In this document: positions 56,345-64,000 of the stretch, one piece after another
Numbering within the stretch: position 1 is the stretch's first letter
Layout: every line of letters starts with the position of its first letter
Assembly (NCBI RefSeq): GCF_000471905.2
Contig: NW_006496667.1
Location: 1,964,226 to 2,028,225, forward strand
Direction of reading: 5' to 3'
Length of the DNA stretch: 64,000 nt
Source of the DNA: Amborella trichopoda
Taxonomy: Eukaryota > Streptophyta > Magnoliopsida > Amborellales > Amborellaceae
Notes under the pieces: model-generated
What the model saw: only the letters and a program-made list of their open reading frames with translations
What the model was told of the DNA's origin: nothing
The model's database searches: none
Program-made: the position numbers and the translations under genes

Positions 56345-56812
56345 TCAAGAACCCGACGGTGATGAAGTGGAGGGCTTAGATGGCAAGGGTCTTAACCTAA
56401 ACTTTGCAGAGGTGGAACATATATCTTTCCCACACACAAGGGCGATTGACCTTACAAAACAAGGCGTCCGTGCCTGACCACGGACATTACAAGCCAAGGT
56501 ACCACTAACGGTTGTCGTTTGCCGACCCTTGTTGGGGTAAGTCAAGATTACCCTCAATGGTCTGCTTCTTGGGACTAAGTCCACCTGAGGCTGAGATTTC
56601 CACATTGTATTAGCCCTTAGAGTTTGCATCTTGGACCCTTGTTCTGCCATCCCTATTTTCGTAACACACAGACTAGCCGTGGTTTTAGTGAAGGCTGACT
56701 GGCCCCTCGTTGGGGAGAAGTGCAATGGGACCTCCACGGTTCCTACATAGAAAGATGTCACTACTGTAGCCATTATTACCGCTGACGACCTGTGATTAAC
56801 ACAACGGTTCAC
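56345..56812 (-). CDS. Unrecognised 155-residue ORF
   Basis: An open frame starting MNRCVNHRSSAVIMATVVTSFYVGTVEVPLHFSPTRGQSAF and ending RLRPLPSKPSTSSPSGS. Cysteine-containing, basic, without a signal peptide, membrane helix or motif I recognise. It lies just right of the 118-bp array. It could be a remnant of a transposon or simply chance. Confidence 0.25.
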   Translation of the reverse strand: MNRCVNHRSSAVIMATVVTSFYVGTVEVPLHFSPTRGQSAFTKTTASLCVTKIGMAEQGSKMQTLRANTMWKSQPQVDLVPRSRPLRVILTYPNKGRQTTTVSGTLACNVRGQARTPCFVRSIALVCGKDICSTSAKFRLRPLPSKPSTSSPSGS

Positions 56813-57974
56813 TTGTCAAGGTAAATAAAGAAGACACGAGAGTAAATGTGGGAGAGATCGTGACTCAAGACTTATTCTAGAGAGAGATTCGACTTCTTAG
56901 ACCCAACCAGAGATGAAAGGTGAATTGTTCCATAGTATAGTCGCCAGAGATTTGGACGCTCTAAAATGTGAATTCTTAAAAGGAAATGTTTAAACAAACA
57001 TCAGACTCCAAATAGAAAACCAGAGGGCATCACATTTAGGGTCAAATTCCCCAGTGCATTCCATGTTAGAAATACAGGCTTTATATTATATTGGACACTA
57101 AGCAAATCTAGAGGTTTAATCCCCTATTACAATTTACATCAGCAAAAAGAAAAAAAATATGTGCCGAGCACCTTTGATTCTGGCTTTGACACATATACAT
57201 TCGTTTCTAAAGAAGAAAATATGCAGACATATAAAAAACAAAAAAGATAACATTAGGGGCATATTAGCTCATATACCTGTGGATGTACGCATGAATATTA
57301 TCCTTCAAGTCTGGTCTTCCTAAGATAACAGGTCTCAAGTGGATCATAGGGGACAATTACCTCTCTCTCTCTATGTCCTGAGTATCTCACTCGCTTAATT
57401 CTTTCTACTGTAAAACCTCGCAAGAATGCTTATCTTGATTCAATTGTCCATAAAAATGTGCATCATCTCTTTAATCAAGAGACCCTTTTTTATATTTTCA
57501 AGTTATGAGTTTTCAAGGGATAACCATGCATTTCCCGTCTTTGAATCTCCACCCTTCAGTTTCATTTTGGACTTATCATTTCGTTTGAATCACAGAATTT
57601 GCAAGGCATAATTCTTATTTTTATAATGTTGTTGACCTCTTATGCTTATTCTTTCATGTTGGTAATCTCACTATTGGGTTGTTCACGTAGGTATTTTTTG
57701 ATTGATAATCACTGATATTCACCTTAAATTTCAAACATTTGAACTTCATGATCTTGCGAGAGCAAAATTAGGGATTTGTCACTGTTCTCAGTAGATCGCA
57801 ACCGCTTCCGTTGTTAGCTTAATCCATGCTACACCTTTTAAGGGTGACGAAGCAATGAGTCAAGAATCCTATAGTGTTGATTTTATGAGAGAACTCCTTA
57901 TGTAAAAGACCTTCCCCACCTTTTAGTAACCAAATATTACACGACACATAAAACGTTTAAGGCACTAACTGCTA
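56813..57974. other. Intergenic, nothing recognised
   Basis: AT-rich DNA with a short CT run at 57,362-57,372 and frames no longer than about 60 residues. Confidence 0.5.
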
Positions 57975-58555
57975 GGCGATGAGGATGATGAATTAAGCCA
58001 TCTTTGGGCAGCTTTAGATAGTTGTGATATGGTGATGGGTTAAAACATCTCCGGATAGCTTTAAATTGTTGGTTGATATGATGATGGGTTAAGCCATCCC
58101 TGGGCAACTTTAAACAACTGGTTGATATGGTGATAGGTTAAGCCATCTCCAGGCAGTTTTAAACTGCTAGTCGATATGGTGATAGGTTAAGCCGTCCCCG
58201 AACAACTTTAAACTGCTGGTTGATATGGTGATGGGTTAAGCCATCTTCAGGTAGCTTTAAACTGCTGATTGATATGGTGATGAGTTAAACCATCTCGGAA
58301 CATCTTTATAGTGCCAATGAGGATGATGGGTTAAGCCATCTCCGAGAAGCTTTAGACTGCCAATGAGGATGATGGGTTAAGCCATCTCCGGACAGCTTTA
58401 GATTGCTGATGAGGATGATGGGTTAAGCCATCTCCGGGTAGTTTCAGATTGTCGATGAGAATGATGGATTTAACCATCTCTAGGCAGCTTTAAACTACCG
58501 ATGAGGATGATGGGTTATGCCATCTCTGGGTATCTTCAAGGACACATTTGAGCTG
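57975..58555. repeat. 12-copy minisatellite switching from 49-bp to 46-bp units
   Basis: The TTAAGCC core recurs at 57,992, 58,040, 58,089, 58,138, 58,187, 58,236 and 58,285 (48-49 bp apart), then 58,331, 58,377, 58,423, 58,470 and 58,515 (45-47 bp apart). In the first block the linker reads GGTTGATATGGTGATGG, in the second CAATGAGGATGATGG. Many units contain a GCAG-TTTAAA-CTGC near-palindrome. Confidence 0.9.
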
Positions 58556-60210
58556 GCGCCATCAAGATTTATACTCTTTTTCGACTACCTATTAAGGCAA
58601 CCATTAGTGTGTGTTACCGATTTTGTTGTATGTCTTCAATCAAGTGTTTGTTTAGAATGTACTTAGTCTTGTATGGGGACTAAGCAATACATCTTCAACG
58701 AAAAAGCTTATTCAAATAACTTATTCATCATGCTTTCATACCTCAACCCCAGTGTTTGTTAAAATGCGTCTAGCCTTTGTATAAGACTAAAAGTACACCC
58801 AACAATGGCCCCTCATAGGCCCCACCCAATCTACCACTTATATTTAAATGGCCCCCCATATCAAATGGAGGGTCCCACACATTTTAGAAAATATTAAATT
58901 TGATTTCTTAGAGTTTACAAAAAAAATTTATTTCTCTTAGATTATTTAAAACATTAAATATTGATTTTCTCTTATATTATAAATTCAAATGATGAAAATA
59001 AAATATCAAGAAGTTCACAAAAATTTAAATAAAAGTTTCAAAAAATCATATAACATAAAATTAATTAAAACTAATTAATTTTGATGGGAATCGGATCCGT
59101 ATAGGTCTTGAATTTTTCAATATACTGGAGCACTCTACCTTTAATTGTGGACCACAATCTATACTAGCTTTTTTCAAACTGACTCAAGTGTTTCCATGAG
59201 CCACAGTCCACTGCAGGGGTTCATGATTAGTCCACCAAAATCAGCCAATAAGCTAGGAGACGTCATCCCAGTCTATGGATTTCAGGTTCTCCCCTAGAAA
59301 GAAATCTATGGTTCTCTAAACCATGATGCAACTACGGCTCCATGGTGCATATGGGTAATCTCTCGTACAGTTACATGCGTCACCCTCAATGGTAGATTGC
59401 TATCTTGGTACGATTGTCTATGTACATGCCGTGTGATGGTACTATGCTGAGGTTTTATCACTATCTTTAAAGGTCAACCATCACACACAAGGGCCACACA
59501 ATCCTTGGGCTCACTCATTCGAGCATAAATCCGACTTCATCGAGGGCTGACCAACTGAACCCTCCTCGGTTTTAACTCTATGTGCAGGTACCTTGGGTTT
59601 TTCCAACTCGACTGACCCAGTACGTCGAGCCTAATCTGAGTGTCAGCAAATGGCATTTGTCGAATATGGTCCACAAGGTGATCACACTCCGAATAAATTT
59701 ATTGATTATTTAAATAAAATGTTGCTAAAATCTCTCATGGGGCCTTTAAGGCCCACATAAACCCTACATTATGGAGGTTTGATAAGAGATTCTAAGGGCA
59801 GTATTTTATTCTTTCCTTAGGTCCTTGTGCCACAACTTTGGCAAATGAGGTAGAAATTATAATGCTTTGCATGGGCTTATATTTGTTATAACTTTATACT
59901 TGGGGGAGGCGGTGTTTCCAGAAGGATATATGGAACAAGGTAGATGTGTCCTTTTTGAATGTTTATAGAGAAGCTAAGGGGGAGGCTAATTCCAAAGCTA
60001 AACAAGGAGTACACTCATGCTTGTTGGTAGCGAATAACCTAGTGGGTATGCTATGACCATTTTCTTCATTATGACATTATTACAATGTGATTTTCATTGG
60101 TCTGAATAGAATTTCAATAATCCTATGAAAAATAAATAAAAATATAACGAATCTATGAAACTCTTTTTAGTAGTCAATTTCACATCCATCTACTGTTATG
60201 GTCATGAACA
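58556..60210. other. AT-rich intergenic region left of the kinase gene
   Basis: No ORF or known repeat recognised. 58,830-59,070 is very AT-rich. It serves as upstream flank of the kinase gene. Confidence 0.5.
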
Positions 60211-60211
60211 T

Positions 60212-60218
60212 TATATAA
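60212..60218 (+). promoter_or_regulatory. Candidate TATA box of the kinase gene
   Basis: TATATAA lies 308 bp before the kinase ATG and precedes a CT-rich leader (60,391-60,420 and 60,480-60,500) typical of plant 5' UTRs. An upstream ATG at 60,341 opens a 71-codon frame overlapping the kinase start. Confidence 0.4.
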
Positions 60219-60519
60219 GCACACTAAAGACCCTGCATAGAGTCCCTGGTAACCGATTTTTGAACTGCATAGGGGCTTCCGAAGTTAGGGTTGGTACAGT
60301 TGTGAAATAACAAACCAACTTCAAAAAACAGTCCTTAGTTTTGGGCTTTTGTTTCATGCTGGTAACAATCAACCTCACTCACCCTAATTTCTCTCTCTCT
60401 TCCTCTTCCTCTTCCTCTTCTCTTATTCACCTCTCAAATCAACTGATACTTCTTCCTAAAGAGTCTCATCTCATACCCCACTCTCTCTTTCTTTCTCTCT
60501 CTGTATCTGTGTTTCTGAA

Positions 60520-62328
60520 ATGGTGCTCGCGGATTATTACATTGAAAAGAGTTTAGGAATAGACTCGCAGGGAGAGACTCTGAGAGCCATTGCGTTCAAG
60601 GACTACTCGTCAGTCACCTTGAAGATTCTTCACTTTGAAACATACGATGGGCCCCTCCTCAACTTCGATCAAGAAATCTCAATCGTTTACTCAATCCCAA
60701 GCTCGATCTACATTGTCCAGTCCGTACCTCTCTCTCTCTCTCCATTCCATTACAAGAAAGATAAAGAGATGCCCTCTTAATCTTCCTTCTTGAGTCATGA
60801 TGAAGTAATTCTTGGTTGAATTCGTTGATCTCTGTTGGGTTTAGATTTCTATTCATCAATTGATTGGTAATTCTGTGTTTGCTTTGTTTTTCTTTTATGT
60901 GTTTTAAAGAATCTTAGACCTGGATATCTATATGGATCTACTTTTGAGGTGCTGGACCTTCCTGATCTTTGAGGCCATGGATATGGACCTCAAAGAATTC
61001 ATCAGATTAGGGCAACAGTTGAACGCCAAACGTATCAAGGTGTGTTACCCCTCTTCATTTGCTTCTCTTACTCTCTCTCTCTCTCTAAGAATGGGCATGT
61101 GTTCTTTGTTAGTTTTTAGAGAATGAAAAAATATCATTACTGGGTCTTCTTTTCCTGTTGCAGAGCTTCTTGTACCAGCTTTGCATGGGTGTGAGTTACA
61201 TTCACAGTCACTCCATTATTCATAGGTTATTGATTTCATTAACCCACCATCTCTTTCTCTGTCATCTTCTTTTTCTTCTCATAATTTCTTTGTTTTCATC
61301 TGTTTAAATAAAACATACTTGATGAACGATTTCAGGGATTTGAAACCGAGAAATATTTGGGTGAACAAGAGCAAGGGTGTGGTCAAGATTGAGGGCTTTG
61401 GGTTCGCACAGAGAGATCGCACCCCACAAGAAGAACGCGTATTTCCTGAGGTTCTTTTCTTCTTTACTCTTCAATTTCATGGTTGTGAAATGAACATCTG
61501 TTTTCCTTTCTCTTTTTTTCTTTTCTTCTTACAGTTCCTCTATTCCATGTTTCTGTTTCTTGAATTGAAATTTGAAAATTTTGGTTCTTTTCCTGTTTCT
61601 TGTATAATCTACAATTTCACGGTCCCAAGCTCATTCATTCATTCATTTTTTTTTCTACTTTCTACAAATAATAAATATTGGGTCCTTACTCTCTCTGTAA
61701 ATGAATATATCAGGCCGGTCTTTCATGGTACAGAGCTCCTGAAGTGTTATTGCATGGCCCATATTCAACCCCTTGCGATATGTGGTCCCTCGGTTGCATA
61801 TTTGGTATATCTGCTTGTTTCTTTTTTTTAATACACATTTTTGCATGCATATTGTGTGTAAAATTTTATGCCTAATACTCTGAAATGGGCGCTTGTGTTC
61901 CTGATTTTCAATTATTTCTCTCACTTTTCTTAAATCAGGTGAAATGGTTGTGAGGAAACCGCTGTTTGGTGAATACTCACAAATCGAGCAGTTACATGAA
62001 ATTTTTCAGTAAGTCATCTCTTGTTGAAAGCGCGAGATCATTCTTGATTTTCTTTTTGTTTTTGATAACTTTAACCATGAGAAGATGGGTTTTTCTTCCG
62101 GTGCTTAAATGTATATTATTGCAAGGTAATTTCAGTCGAAATAAGTGGTTTGGGTTTCTATTTTATGGATGCATGTTGTGATTTTGGAGATTGGTGGGAA
62201 CCCCAGATGAAGATGCGTGGCCTGATTTGCTGACATATGAAGGTTGGCATCAGTTTCCACAATGGCGTGGAAGAGACCTCTCCCTCACCTTTCCCACTTT
62301 GGAACCCGATGGCCTCGACCTTCTCTCT
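60520..62328 (+). pseudogene. CDKB-like protein kinase gene, decaying, 3' end outside the window
   Basis: Seven exons with GT-AG introns: 60,520-60,723, 60,910-61,039, 61,164-61,225, 61,336-61,450, 61,714-61,804, 61,939-62,008, 62,190-62,328. The product resembles plant cyclin-dependent kinases, nearest the B type ([73 protein letters not shown]). HRD, APE, the ATP-site Lys and helix-C Glu are kept. The glycine loop is lost, PPTALRE reads PLLNFDQE, the DFG-position Asp is Gly (IEGFGFA) and the T-loop Thr is gone. Exon 1 ends in phase 0 but exon 2 needs one base fewer, so splicing as drawn stops after 88 residues. All later junctions are in phase. About 40 C-terminal residues are missing. Confidence 0.7.
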
Positions 62329-64000
62329 GTGAGTTGTATATATACATGTAAAAGTGATTTCATGCGACGGTCTTGCAATAGGAAAAGCTTTTTATGTTCT
62401 TTATATAATGTAGAAGTTCTATCCTCTTCCTACCATCCAGCCGTCCATTTTTTATCAAGAGAGTCACTCACCGTCTGATCTTAGATCCGACTTCTTAAAG
62501 TATTTTATTTTTAGTTTTTTAATATAATTTTTCTGAATATGAAATTTAGTACATGCCATCTTTTCATTGGGTTGTACCTATAAAAAATATTAACAATAAA
62601 TTTTCAATAAAAACTAATGACCAAAATACCCCTTAAATCTATCAAGGGGATTTTTATCATTTTATTTTATTGAAAATAGTTTTTATATTTTTCATTAGTG
62701 TGAGTTTAATAGAGGAATGGACATCCAAAATTTGGAGTCGAAATAGTTTGTAGAAAAAAAATTTAAAATAAATAGTGTAGAGACGTGATATTGTGATTTG
62801 GGCAATCTTAGCCCTCTATTAAAAAATGAACAGTTGGATAAGGGGGAGGATAGAACTTCTATGTTGTAGGGTGAACATAAAAAGCTTTTCTCTTATAATA
62901 CTATTAAAAAATATGTTACGGTCTTACTTTTTAATATATAATCTTTTCATTTTAATGAGCATTTACCAAAAAGGAATAGTATAGAATGAGACCATTTACC
63001 TCTGATATAAGGTGGTCATATTAATCTTGACCATTGGATGTAAAATTGAGAGGCTGTAATTATTTCATTGACCAATATCAAACTTCAAAAGGAATTTTCT
63101 TGAACTTTGTGACACATCTAATCTATCCAATTTCACATCAAATGGTTGTAAGGATTTGTTTCCACCTTGTAGCAAAGGTGAATGGTCTCATTATATACAA
63201 TCCCTTACAAAAATGTAAAATTTGAAAGTATTATCTAAAAAGTATTTTTAAAAAAAGAAAAAATAGATTTTGAATACGTAAACGCCTATATCTTGAAATT
63301 CACCAAATAGATTGTCGAGATTCATCATTGGAGGGCACTCATTTTGACCATATCAACGTGTAAATTGAATTTTATTCTTTTTGGAAAATGATTATTGGGA
63401 TGAAGAGGTGTAAGTACAAAATGTAGTGTCGTATAAATGTACAAATGTTGTAATTTATAAGCCTGGTTTCATTATTTTACAATGACACAATGACATGAAA
63501 TCATTCCCCATGTACACACACATATATGTAAGAAAAAGTTTATATAAGGTTATAATCTTAAATTGTAAAATTAAGGTGCACCTAAAAAATCCATCGACAA
63601 AGTCTATTTCTACGTTGAAAAACCTTCTAATTGACCATGTCAACTTCAAAATTAATGGAAACTAAAAGGAAAAAGATTTCGAATCTCAAAACCAGTGCAT
63701 CTTGCAGTAAATTTTCTAGTTCATTTATTTTCAAGATTTTCAGGTGTTTATAGTTCTATTTGATTTGAACCATTTTTGAAGTTTCAAGTTTTATAACTAA
63801 AGCTAAAAATAGATTTTCCAGGTCATCTTATAATTTTTTGCACCAAAATTACATTTTATAAATAAAATTTGGAGTTGTGTTTTGCTTTAATTGTTTAAGG
63901 TTATAATTTTTTTGTATATGATTTGGGTATATTTGACAAGAAATGGTGTGTGTTAGTTGGCTTAATTGCTATTTTAACATATTCCTTTTTTTTTTGGAAT
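62329..64000. other. AT-rich intron or downstream flank of the kinase gene
   Basis: It begins with a good donor, GTGAGT, but no match to the conserved final CDK exon (KML-YDP-R-A) is visible to the window end. The intron is therefore longer than 1.67 kb or the last exon is lost. The stretch is AT-rich with no gene. Confidence 0.5.
62600..62677. repeat. 78-bp imperfect palindrome
   Basis: ATTTTCAATAAAA at 62,600-62,612 pairs with TTTTATTGAAAAT at 62,665-62,677 over 13 bases. A second inner stem, AAAATACCCCTT against AAGGGGATTTT, flanks the short loop AAATCTATC. It could be a small MITE remnant. No target duplication is evident. Confidence 0.6.

Overview
This window looks like nuclear DNA of a large-genome flowering plant. 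The first ~55.6 kb is almost entirely decayed Ty3/gypsy LTR retrotransposons. The only host gene I recognise is an intron-containing plant-type cyclin-dependent kinase gene at 60.5-62.3 kb, which is itself decaying. I see no bacterial or organellar genes, no rRNA or tRNA genes, no CRISPR array and no viral genome. One 38-N assembly gap is present at 19,784-19,821.

I resolve five related retrotransposons, called E1-E5, that alternate in orientation. E1 (-) covers 1-11,089: integrase, two RNase H modules, reverse transcriptase, gag, primer-binding site and a complete 5' LTR. E2 (+) covers 11,090-16,304: a repeat-rich 3' untranslated region and a 3' LTR. E3 (-) covers ~16,305-28,747: an opposite-strand coiled-coil ORF, protease, gag, primer-binding site and 5' LTR. 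E4 (+) covers 28,748-~40,070: gag, opposite-strand ORFs, tandem-array 3' UTR and 3' LTR. E5 (-) covers ~40,070-55,582: cut 3' LTR, tandem-array 3' UTR, integrase split by a 3.0-kb insertion, partly deleted reverse transcriptase, damaged protease, primer-binding site and 5' LTR. Three features place them in the Tat lineage (Ogre/Grande/Retand-like): primer sites complementary to a tRNA-Arg 3' end, an extra RNase H after the normal one, and a hypervariable tandem-repeat region before the 3' LTR. The layout fits serial nesting, E1 inside E2 inside E3 inside E4 inside E5, with the missing halves predicted left of the window.

The LTRs start TGT..., end ...ACCA and each carry a TATA box. E1, E2 and E3 also carry, between the TATA box and the primer site, arrays of 50-60 bp units that each contain a short inverted repeat. 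The stem sequence differs between elements while pairing is often kept, which is the most unusual signal in the window.

Right of E5 (55.6-60.2 kb) there are two further minisatellites and AT-rich sequence. The kinase gene follows, with seven recognisable exons, an in-frame break at the first splice junction and several lost catalytic or regulatory residues. Its last exon, if present, lies beyond the right edge.
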